In this document: positions 1 through 6,252 of the stretch, one piece after another
How positions within the stretch are numbered: position 1 is the first letter of the stretch
Layout of the letters: the number at the start of each line of letters is the position of its first letter
NCBI GenBank assembly: GCA_964530165.1
Contig: CAZGYE010000154.1
Location: 1-13,170 of the forward strand
Length of the DNA: 13,170 nt
From: CAZGYE01 sp964530165
Lineage (GTDB): Bacteria > Planctomycetota > Planctomycetia > Planctomycetales > Planctomycetaceae
Direction: 5' to 3'
Notes under the pieces: model-generated
Databases searched by the model: none
Seen by the model: the letters and a program-made list of their open reading frames with translations, nothing else
Told to the model about the DNA's origin: nothing
Program-made: the position numbers and the translations under genes

Positions 1-79
1 CTCTCCGCAGACAGGAGGAGCTGACGATTTCATTATAGCCGTTGTTAATCTTTCGTTGCATCAAGTTTGAGCATGACCT

Positions 80-107
80 GGGGAAAGAAAAGGGGAAAGA
101 AAAGGGG
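80..107. repeat. 12-bp tandem repeat at the element end
   Basis: The 12-mer G-G-G-G-A-A-A-G-A-A-A-A occurs twice in tandem (80-91, 92-103) and is followed by a further GGGG. The opposite end of the element has a single, 11-base version, so the extra copy is probably a local slippage duplication of the terminal sequence. Confidence 0.8.
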
Positions 108-116
108 ATCAGTCCA

Positions 117-212
117 ATATTCGTACTGCTCAAAGATCGGCATTCGGTGATTGCCCCGATTCAGGACATGAAAAACCATCCCCCCAGGCGCGATGCGAGC
201 AGTGCGTGACAT
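117..212 (-). pseudogene. RAYT transposase, N-terminal fragment only
   Basis: Reading the minus strand from the ATG at 212-210 gives a start like M-S-R-T-A-R-I-A-P-G-G, then F-H-V-L-N-R-G-N and M-P-I-F. This is the recognisable opening of REP-associated tyrosine transposases (Y1/HUH family), where the basic start is followed by the H-V-x-N-R-G-N strand. About 32 codons are typical. After that the frame enters the element's terminal repeat (low-complexity F-F-P-L-F-F-P) and ends at a TAA at 45-47. The catalytic H-U-H motif and tyrosine, which lie further downstream in the family, are absent, so the product cannot be an active transposase. The full protein in this family is usually around 200 residues or more. 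The open frame of 55 codons is most likely not a functional gene. Confidence 0.72.
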
Positions 213-374
213 GCCGCAACCCTATTACGGCCAGTCCGACTTGTCAATAATTGGACTTATCCCCTTTTCTGCCCCTTCGAATGGTTCCGAGGTGGAATGA
301 AGGGACTTTTCGGACGCACGCCTGAGAGCGCAACCCAATGAATCGCGGGAACCAAAACAGGAGCCATTGAGGGT

Positions 375-2636
375 CTAATCCCTTTGTTCCTGTTCCGGCT
401 TGTACGCGAGCGGAATCGCCGAGGGCGAATCCACCTCTGGCTCGGCTTTTCGTTCTTTGTGGGTTGCGAAGTGAGGCGGTTTTGGCGGCAGATTTGTTTC
501 GTCGTCGTCGGCTCCCGGGTCATCCGTACCAGCCGAAGAGGGTGCGGGGCGTAGGTACAGCAATGCCGGCAGCAGCACCAAGTCGCCGACGAGTGCCGCC
601 ACGAGCAGGGTGGCCATCATGTATCCGAAGCGGGCGGTGGGAGTGAACTGCGAGAGTGTCAGCGCCAGCATGCCGATGGCCGCGATCGCACCGGCTTCGA
701 AGATGGGGGTGCCGGTCTGCAACAGGGCAAATCGGGCCGCGCGCGGCGAGTTGTTTGTGCGTCTGTAACGCTCCTCGTAGCGGACCAGGTAGTGGAAGGT
801 GCCGTCGACCGCGATTCCCAGGGCAATGCTGCCGGTCATCATCATGCCGATGTCGACCGGAAACCCGATCCACCCCAGAATCCCGAATACGATGCAGAGG
901 GGCGTGAGGTTGGGAATCATGGCCACCAGCCCGGTCTTCAGCGACCAGAGCGACACGATCATCACCACCGTGATGATCACGAACGCCAATGCGAAACTTT
1001 CCCAAAACCCGTTGAAGATCTCGCGTTGGGCGCTCTCCAGCAACGGGGCGATTCCCGTGAAAGAGATCGAAGTCGACGCTCCTCTCGTCGCCGCGACGAG
1101 ATCATCCAACGTTTCCTGCCGCGTGAAACCGCAATCTCCTCGGACGCGAGCCGAGATGCGCCAAAGCCGTTCGCCATCGGCCACGAAGCCGTTGTTGCCC
1201 TGCTGGGAATTGGCTCGTTTGAGAAGGCCCATCACCGAGAGCGCGTCTTCGGGCAGTTCGGTGGGAAAGAAACTCGCGGCCGACATCGTGTGACGAACCG
1301 CCGGATGCTTGCGGATGCAAGCCTCCAGGCTGCGAACTTCCTGCAGCTTGTCGAGGAACGGCATCTCCCGATTGCCGAAATCAACGACTGCTTCGATGGA
1401 ACTCGAGCTGGTCAAGTCGCGTTCGATTCGCCGCACGTCGGCGAGCACTTTTCCGTCTTTCGGCAGAAAGTCCAGCGGATCAATCTTCGATTCCAGACGC
1501 AACAGCCCCAAGCTGGTGACGACCACCAAGACGGCGGAAACCAGCGCGACCGGCTTACTGTGATCGAGCAGCCAATTCGCGACTCGAGAGAGCCGGTGGG
1601 CGAAGGTTTGGCCGGTGTGTCTCGGGCGGTAAGGCCACACCGTCAACACCGCCGGTGTGAGTCCCAGTCCGGTCAGCAGTGCGGCGAGCGATCCCAACGC
1701 GGCCGCATATCCAAACTGACTGACCGGGGCGATGTTGCTCACCGTTAGTGAGATCAGCCCGATGGTGGTCGTCAGCGTTGCCAAACAACAGGGCTTCCAA
1801 GCCAGCCGAAACGCCTTGCCGAGCGGGTCGTCCTCTGCCAGCGACGCCCGATAGTAATGGAAGAAGTGAATGGAGGCCGCCAGCGTGAAAACCATCACCA
1901 TCACCGACAGCGCGCCCATAATAAAATTCATCTCGCCGCCGGCCAGCTTGACCATTGCCAGGTTCAATTGGATGGCCCAGACGGTCAGGCCGAGAATCGA
2001 CAACGTCAAGTTCCACTGTCGAATGGCGTAATACAGCAGGCACAAGCTGATGAAGAGCGTGATCAGGAAGAACCGCTTGTTTCCCTTGCGGCTTCCCAAC
2101 CGGTCGAGTTCGGCCACGACGACGGGGCTGCCGGCAAGGCTGACTTCCTCGTCGCTGAGCTGGCAGTACCGAAGCTCACCGCGGATGCCGGCGACTGTAC
2201 CAGCCCGATCGGCCAATCCCTGTTTCGACAGCAGGGCCACCAGGCCGATCAGCGTTCCGTCGTCGGAGACGGCCAAGCCTTTCAAACGCTGCTCGATTTC
2301 TGATTCCGAGACATCCAAGTTTTCCATCATCGTCCGCAATCGTTCCGGCGACCAGCACTGGCGAATGCCGGGGAGTTTCTCGATGCGACGGCAAACCGCT
2401 TCCACCAGTGGGTCCTCGGGCCGGCGGTGGGACATTCCGATTAAAATCACTTCTTCCGCGCCGAATTCCTCCTTGAATTGCTCATAGGTGGACCGAACAT
2501 CCGACTCGATGGGCAGCCAGGTTTCGATGTCGTTGTTCGAGGGAAGCCTTCCCGCCTGGACCGCGAGAAACGGGAACGAGAGCGCGACGATCCAAAGGAT
2601 GTTCTTGCTGTAGTTCTTGTAGAACGTCGAAACCAT
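375..2636 (-). CDS. RND/MMPL-family membrane transporter (12 TM)
   Basis: This is a 753-residue inner-membrane exporter of the RND superfamily, MMPL/HAE3 type (hopanoid transporter HpnN-like architecture). One TM near residue 13-30 is followed by a periplasmic domain, then a block of about five TMs (roughly 189-334). A second half repeats the plan: TM about 362-380, a periplasmic domain opening with D-P-L-D-F-L-P, then TMs about 544-696. The second half carries the conserved Asp at about 611 in G-I-A-V-D-G-T-F-H-Y, the expected proton-relay position. The equivalent helix of the first half (F-T-L-A-A-S-I-H-F-F) lacks an acidic residue. A hydrophilic, acidic, Pro-rich tail of about 55 residues follows the last TM. 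The ATG at 2636 was chosen; a GTG 12 nt upstream (2648) is the alternative. Neither has a clear ribosome-binding site. No periplasmic adaptor or outer-membrane channel gene is adjacent, so it probably works alone on a lipid-like or hydrophobic substrate. The substrate is unknown. Confidence 0.88.
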   Translation of the reverse strand: MVSTFYKNYSKNILWIVALSFPFLAVQAGRLPSNNDIETWLPIESDVRSTYEQFKEEFGAEEVILIGMSHRRPEDPLVEAVCRRIEKLPGIRQCWSPERLRTMMENLDVSESEIEQRLKGLAVSDDGTLIGLVALLSKQGLADRAGTVAGIRGELRYCQLSDEEVSLAGSPVVVAELDRLGSRKGNKRFFLITLFISLCLLYYAIRQWNLTLSILGLTVWAIQLNLAMVKLAGGEMNFIMGALSVMVMVFTLAASIHFFHYYRASLAEDDPLGKAFRLAWKPCCLATLTTTIGLISLTVSNIAPVSQFGYAAALGSLAALLTGLGLTPAVLTVWPYRPRHTGQTFAHRLSRVANWLLDHSKPVALVSAVLVVVTSLGLLRLESKIDPLDFLPKDGKVLADVRRIERDLTSSSSIEAVVDFGNREMPFLDKLQEVRSLEACIRKHPAVRHTMSAASFFPTELPEDALSVMGLLKRANSQQGNNGFVADGERLWRISARVRGDCGFTRQETLDDLVAATRGASTSISFTGIAPLLESAQREIFNGFWESFALAFVIITVVMIVSLWSLKTGLVAMIPNLTPLCIVFGILGWIGFPVDIGMMMTGSIALGIAVDGTFHYLVRYEERYRRTNNSPRAARFALLQTGTPIFEAGAIAAIGMLALTLSQFTPTARFGYMMATLLVAALVGDLVLLPALLYLRPAPSSAGTDDPGADDDETNLPPKPPHFATHKERKAEPEVDSPSAIPLAYKPEQEQRD

Positions 2637-2842
2637 GGGGGGTGACACAATTTCGGTGAGCGGGCGTGAGCCATGGTCGGCACTGGTGAGAGCGGTACCT
2701 CAATGAACCTATCGAACGCCGGAGAGACCCTGCAAAAGAGCAATTGCAGTTTCGAAACACAGCGGAACGGGTGCTCGAAAAAGAATGGGTATGACCGGCA
2801 TAATCGGACCGGCCTGTTCCGGAAATGACGAAAGTATCGGCA

Positions 2843-3205
2843 TCAGGTTTCAGCCGCGTCACCGGGTTTGCCGAGGAATCGGCCGCCACTCATGAACATG
2901 CCGTTCTCGCACGGTTGGCACCATTCGAGCAGCACGCGGTACTCGAACTCTCGCGACTCGCTGGCCATTCTCACGACGACTTCGCCCAGACCGAGGGAAC
3001 CACGATGCAACAGGCCGATGCCGGTGCGGCTGACTTCCCTCGTCATGGCCGAGACGACGTTTCCGCGCGATGTCGTCACCTCGGCGGGAACCGACAAGAC
3101 CAGGCGTTCCGAGCTGCGAATATTCTCGGCATCCGCCTTTTCGATGCTTTCCAAGATCTGCTTCAGATCGTCCATCGACGGGCGACTCCAGGGATCGTCC
3201 GACAT
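2843..3205 (-). CDS. PilZ-domain protein (probable c-di-GMP receptor)
   Basis: This is a 120-residue cytoplasmic protein with no signal peptide. After a short helical lead (D-D-L-K-Q-I-L-E-S-I-E-K), it shows both c-di-GMP-binding elements of PilZ domains. One is R-x-x-x-R (R30-S-S-E-R34). The other is the second motif as E57-V-S-R-T-G62, matching D/N-x-S-x-x-G with Glu in the first position. The C-terminal E-W-C-Q-P-C...M-S-G-G-R-F strand is typical of planctomycete PilZ proteins. Family knowledge: PilZ proteins bind c-di-GMP and act by protein-protein interaction on motility, export or polysaccharide synthesis. The D-to-E change may affect affinity. The ATG start is preceded by GGAG about nine nt upstream. 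It stands alone: 257 nt separate it from the upstream lipoprotein gene and about 200 nt from the MMPL transporter downstream. Its target cannot be read from this context. Confidence 0.85.
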   Translation of the reverse strand: MSDDPWSRPSMDDLKQILESIEKADAENIRSSERLVLSVPAEVTTSRGNVVSAMTREVSRTGIGLLHRGSLGLGEVVVRMASESREFEYRVLLEWCQPCENGMFMSGGRFLGKPGDAAET

Positions 3206-3382
3206 CGCTTTTCACTCCGAGGGCTGGCACGGGCCGGTTGGAACTGGTTCAGTCACTCTCGTCAACTATAGGTCGCGCCGACGAGCCGGGCGGAGATTAT
3301 CGCGAGAATTCAGCAGGATCGCGGAAGATCCACGCCGCAAAGCGAATAGCGCCGATCGGCAGAATCGTTGGAATCGGAAAGA

Positions 3383-3454
3383 GTCGAGAATCCAGAAGAG
3401 TTGAGGGTTGGGGGTCTAGAGTTGAGAAAAGGAACTCGGTAGTTGACCCTCAAC
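3383..3454. repeat. Intergenic AG-rich repeat with inverted arms
   Basis: Just downstream of the lipoprotein gene's stop, a 9-bp perfect inverted pair (3400-3408 and 3446-3454, G-T-T-G-A-G-G-G-T against its complement) encloses 37 nt that contain another T-T-G-A-G word. The segment 3383-3398 matches 14 of 16 bases with the minus strand of 4077-4092, inside the lipoprotein gene. It looks like a dispersed short repeat rather than a canonical terminator: the loop is long and no U-tract follows. Confidence 0.5.
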
Positions 3455-3462
3455 CCTCCACC

Positions 3463-5067
3463 TCAACATTGCCCGCCGGGATGGTTCGCACGCATCTGTA
3501 TGCGGCGTCTGACGACCAGGCCAATCAGAAATGCAAGCCCCACGCCGATGCCGAACAGGACCGGCAAGGGAATCGAAGCACGATCCTGGCTGGGTTCGAC
3601 TTCCGGTTCGTCATCCCAGTTGATCGATTCCACGATGAGTGGTTTCGGCTCGGTTTGGTTTTCGGCCGGCGGCGGCAACTCGGCTTGCGTCGCCGCCGTC
3701 TCCGGGTCGGCGGGATCTTGCGAGCCCAACGACTCAGCCGGCACTGTTTTCCTGAAGATGTCCGGCGCCCAGGCGGACGAGAGATCGTCCTGCTTGACGG
3801 GCCCAGGTTCTTCAGCTGCGTCGACTGGTAACAGTGGCGGAAGGTTGGCGGTGTCTGTGACGCTCACATCACCGCCCTTGTTCGCCATCACACGCATTGC
3901 GCTTTGTTGCAGCGACCGGTTTGGACTCCGGTTGGGAACGATTCTGGCAAGCGCGGTCTCTTCTTCCGGTCCGTCGACTTCTCGGCCGGAGGTGGAAGTA
4001 ATTGACCCGTCAAACTCAACCGGATTCGGCCATTTCGGATCGTTGCGAGTCGCGTGTTGCGTCGTGAAAGGGGAAACCTCTCGATTCTCGACCCTCCAGT
4101 CCCGCGGCGGCACCGTCTCTGTATTGACGATCATTTCACTGGATGAAGCTCCCGACGTCGGACTTGAGATGGGAGGTGGTGGAAGATACTCGACCGGTGA
4201 GGGGTGTTGCGTCTCGACATCTTTCGCAGCGGCAGCCCATTCGAAATTCTCTGAGAATGACGGTTCGGTTTCGACCGCGTCAGAATCATTGCTCGCGGAA
4301 AATTGCGAAAACTCTTTGCGCTCGGGTAATTGCGGGAACTCCTTTGCGAAATCGCTGGCGTTGCCGTCGTTTCCCGGTGCCTCTTCTGGCGCCGGACCGG
4401 CGGCCCATTCCTCGACCTTCTGTTTTTCCGCTTCGGCGGCAAGCGTGTTTTTACCCATAATCGCGCGGAGCCGATCCAATTGTGAATCAAATCCATCGAC
4501 GAACTTGTTTTCCTTGCCGGGGGCTTGCTGACCTCGAACTGGAGCTTGGGGACGAACTGGCTGCAAACGTTCGTCGTCTCGTGTCGACGTCTGGAATTCC
4601 GCTTGTCGGTTCTCAAAGGGATTGGTGTTCTCCGTCAAGAACGGATCTTCTGCGACACGATCCTCTTCTGCGACACGTTTGCGCATGAACGCCTTGAATA
4701 CGTTGCCCTTTTCGGCGGAACTGTGGCCACCCGCTTCGTCGACGTTAGCCGAGGTCGGTTCGAACTGTGTGCTTGCCGCGGAATTTGCCGCCACTTTGCT
4801 TCCGGGGATTCCCACTTTGCTTCCGGGGATTCCCGGTTTGCTTCCGGGGATTCCCGGTTTGCTGGTGGTCTTTTCGTCGTCGGGCCGGGCCTGCCGGCCG
4901 GCAGGCAGGGCTGGGTCTTCGCTCTGGTTGTTTTGGCCCGTATCCCAGTTCACCGTAAGAGACGGAAGGTGAACTCGCGCGCATCCCGAGGCCAGCAGGC
5001 CCCAAACGAGCAACACAGTCATGCGGGCAGACAATCGCCGTCGGGTTGAAAGAATTCGCAAACTCAC
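3463..5067 (-). CDS. Putative lipoprotein, low-complexity, with C-terminal TM anchor
   Basis: No family was recognised. The 534-residue product opens with a basic, then hydrophobic, signal ending L-L-A-S-G-C, so Cys29 fits a lipobox and points to lipid anchoring outside the inner membrane. The middle is long, hydrophilic and probably disordered, rich in Pro, Glu, Asp, Ser and Asn. It contains three G-I-P-G-S-K-x repeats (about 72-91), L-P-A-G-R-Q (54-59) and an R-V-A-E-E-D/R-V-A-E-D near-duplication. A hydrophobic helix at about 501-519, followed by R-R-R, makes a second membrane anchor, leaving a short basic C-terminus. The GTG start at 5067 was chosen because GAGGAAA precedes it at good distance and gives a proper signal peptide. 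The ATG at 5130 would add 21 charged residues before the signal. It is separated from nfo by 218 nt and may have its own promoter. A structural or envelope-spanning role is possible but is inference only. Confidence 0.7.
   Translation of the reverse strand: MSLRILSTRRRLSARMTVLLVWGLLASGCARVHLPSLTVNWDTGQNNQSEDPALPAGRQARPDDEKTTSKPGIPGSKPGIPGSKVGIPGSKVAANSAASTQFEPTSANVDEAGGHSSAEKGNVFKAFMRKRVAEEDRVAEDPFLTENTNPFENRQAEFQTSTRDDERLQPVRPQAPVRGQQAPGKENKFVDGFDSQLDRLRAIMGKNTLAAEAEKQKVEEWAAGPAPEEAPGNDGNASDFAKEFPQLPERKEFSQFSASNDSDAVETEPSFSENFEWAAAAKDVETQHPSPVEYLPPPPISSPTSGASSSEMIVNTETVPPRDWRVENREVSPFTTQHATRNDPKWPNPVEFDGSITSTSGREVDGPEEETALARIVPNRSPNRSLQQSAMRVMANKGGDVSVTDTANLPPLLPVDAAEEPGPVKQDDLSSAWAPDIFRKTVPAESLGSQDPADPETAATQAELPPPAENQTEPKPLIVESINWDDEPEVEPSQDRASIPLPVLFGIGVGLAFLIGLVVRRRIQMRANHPGGQC
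4077..4092 (-). repeat. In-gene copy of the intergenic AG-rich repeat
   Basis: The minus strand here reads G-T-C-G-A-G-A-A-T-C-G-A-G-A-G-G. It matches 14 of 16 bases with the plus-strand intergenic segment 3383-3398. In the protein it encodes part of R-V-E-N-R-E-V, directly followed by T-T-Q-H-A-T-R-N. This composition is unlike the surrounding Pro/Glu-rich sequence and suggests an in-frame repeat insertion. Confidence 0.45.
4795..4857 (-). repeat. Three tandem 21-bp units encoding G-I-P-G-S-K-(P/V)
   Basis: Units at 4795-4815, 4816-4836 and 4837-4857 are identical except for the last two bases of the first, and a 6-base partial unit follows. The period of 21 keeps the reading frame, so the array lengthens the protein linker. 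It is almost certainly a slippage expansion; copy number probably varies between strains. Confidence 0.9.
4889..4911 (-). repeat. Palindromic dispersed repeat, copy 1 (encodes A-L-P-A-G-R-Q-A)
   Basis: This 23-bp segment is identical at 22 of 23 bases with 9158-9180. Its core (4889-4906) is an 18-bp perfect palindrome, G-C-C-T-G-C-C-G-G and its complement. It lies in frame within the lipoprotein gene and encodes A-L-P-A-G-R-Q-A. Confidence 0.85.
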
Positions 5068-5073
5068 CGTAAG

Positions 5074-5080
5074 TTTCCTC
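5074..5080 (-). promoter_or_regulatory. Ribosome-binding site fixing the lipoprotein GTG start
   Basis: GAGGAAA on the minus strand lies six nt upstream of GTG 5067-5065, with GAGG nine nt away. It supports this GTG over the ATG at 5130, which would give a signal peptide with an unusually long charged leader. Confidence 0.65.
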
Positions 5081-5285
5081 GTCTTGCGATCCACGGGGAC
5101 TCGCCGGTCAATATCGAGCTTGGCCAGCAAGGGTCTCGACCGATGGTACGGCCTCTCGCCACTTGATCGACGAATCGGAAGTTGGTGCGTTAAGCGAATA
5201 TTCCTGATTTGCGGAACCTGCCCGATGCGCAGACCACCCAGACGGATCCGGGCAGATAGGCGCGGTGTGAAAAGCTGGGGGAAGT

Positions 5286-6185
5286 TTAACGGTCAGATGA
5301 CCGGCGACCGGTCAACCGGCAATCCCCGGGGGCTTTGATCAATCGCCGCAATTTGCCGAGGTTGATCGCATCGAGGTCTTTTCCGTTCCGTTGACCCTTC
5401 GGGGTCTCCAGGTACATCGGCAAATCGACGAACCTCGGGTCGTTCAGGATGTGCCGAAACGGCTTGAGACCCAGGTGACCGTCGCCAATGTGCTCATGCC
5501 GATCGACCCGGCTGCCCAGTTCGCGTTTGCTGTCGTTGAGGTGAAACGCGCGAATTCGTCCGCAGCCGATCAGCCGCTGGAACTCGTCCATCGTCTCGGC
5601 GTAGTCGGCGGGCTTCTGGATGGAGTATCCGGCGGCGAAAATGTGACAGCTATCGACGCAGACTCCCAGCCGATGGGTTTCGGCCACGTTGTCGAGAAGA
5701 TATTTCAGATGCTCGAATTTCCAACCGAGATTGGTCCCTTGCCCGGCAGTCGTTTCCAGCCAGCTCTCGGTGGTGAAACCTTCCGTCCGTCGGTGGGCCC
5801 GGTCGAGTGCGTCGATGATGCGGTTCAGGCCTTCTTCCTCGCTCGATTCGACGTAGCTGCCGGGATGCAGCACCACACCGGCCAACCCGAGTGCCTCGGC
5901 CCGTTCCAGCTCGACGACGAGCGCATCGAGCGACTTCTGCCAGAGCTTCTCGACCGGACTGGCCAGGTTGATCAAATAACTGTCGTGTGCGCAGGGCATG
6001 CGGATGCCGGTTGCTGCGAGAGCGTCTCGAAAGAGGTGGACATCTTCGTCGGTCAGCGGTTTGGCGAGCCATTGGTTGCTGTTCTTGGTGAAAATCTGAA
6101 CGCAATCCATTCCCAAACTGGCCGCCGCATCGACCGCTTTGTAATAACCGCCGGCAATCGACATGTGGGCGCCGAGCAACGGCAT
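5286..6185 (-). CDS. nfo: Endonuclease IV (AP endonuclease)
   Basis: This is a 299-residue cytoplasmic base-excision-repair enzyme that cleaves the backbone 5' to abasic sites and removes 3'-blocking groups. It is a single TIM barrel with a trinuclear zinc site. All nine metal ligands are visible with the spacing of the E. coli enzyme: H67, H107, E144 (W-L-E-T-T-A-G-Q-G), D178 and H181 (V-D-S-C-H-I-F-A-A-G-Y), H215 (F-H-L-N-D-S-K), D228 and H230 (D-R-H-E-H-I-G-D-G), and E260 (L-E-T-P-K-G). The start M-P-L-L-G-A-H-M-S-I-A-G-G is typical of the family. Length is slightly above the usual 280-285 because of a basic C-terminal tail. The ATG is preceded only by a weak purine stretch. It follows the ABC exporter gene after 67 nt, so it may be cotranscribed. 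No functional link between the two is evident. Confidence 0.97.
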   Translation of the reverse strand: MPLLGAHMSIAGGYYKAVDAAASLGMDCVQIFTKNSNQWLAKPLTDEDVHLFRDALAATGIRMPCAHDSYLINLASPVEKLWQKSLDALVVELERAEALGLAGVVLHPGSYVESSEEEGLNRIIDALDRAHRRTEGFTTESWLETTAGQGTNLGWKFEHLKYLLDNVAETHRLGVCVDSCHIFAAGYSIQKPADYAETMDEFQRLIGCGRIRAFHLNDSKRELGSRVDRHEHIGDGHLGLKPFRHILNDPRFVDLPMYLETPKGQRNGKDLDAINLGKLRRLIKAPGDCRLTGRRSSDR

Positions 6186-6252
6186 GACAAACTTTCTCGA
6201 AGAACCTGGTTTCCGAAAGAAGTCCCACCATAATCGTCGCGAAACGGTCCGT

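Larger units (their letters stand above)
80..275 (-). mobile_element. Internally deleted RAYT/IS200-like (Y1 transposase) element remnant
   Basis: Two inverted terminal sequences bracket this stretch. The left arm (92-118) and the right arm (249-275, opposite strand) share an A-G-A-A-A-A-G-G-G-G-A-T core followed by A-G-T-C-C-A-A-T, with one substitution and one single-base gap over about 26 bp. The left arm is preceded by a second copy of a 12-mer (80-91 and 92-103). Between the arms, on the minus strand, is the amino end of a REP-associated tyrosine transposase (212 down to 117). That reading frame runs directly into the left terminal sequence. The arrangement fits an element that lost most of its transposase but kept both ends, making it MITE-like. 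RAYT elements belong to the HUH/Y1 group and usually leave no target duplication, so none is expected. The family call rests on motif recognition. Confidence 0.7.

Noticed and set aside
283..354. Inverted repeat T-G-G-T-T-C-C / G-G-A-A-C-C-A downstream of the MMPL gene
   Set aside because: Seven base pairs separated by 58 nt are too weak to claim as a terminator or element end.
792..1748. Plus-strand open frame of 318 codons opposite the MMPL transporter
   Set aside because: It is an antisense shadow; composition and lack of domain or start signal argue against a gene.
2730..2749. Small palindrome C-T-G-C-A-A / T-T-G-C-A-G upstream of the MMPL gene
   Set aside because: It is a six-base arm pair with no second copy or promoter context; it could be an operator but is equally likely chance.
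3443..4531. Long plus-strand open frame (362 codons) opposite the lipoprotein gene
   Set aside because: It has no ribosome-binding site, no recognisable domain and serine-rich shadow composition. The minus-strand gene has a ribosome-binding site, lipobox and C-terminal TM.
4795..4863. Possible CRISPR-like array
   Set aside because: The 21-bp units are directly adjacent with no spacers and keep a reading frame, so this is a coding tandem repeat.
5391..6233. Plus-strand open frame of 280 codons opposite nfo
   Set aside because: It is the complementary shadow of a fully conserved endonuclease IV gene and shows no protein features.
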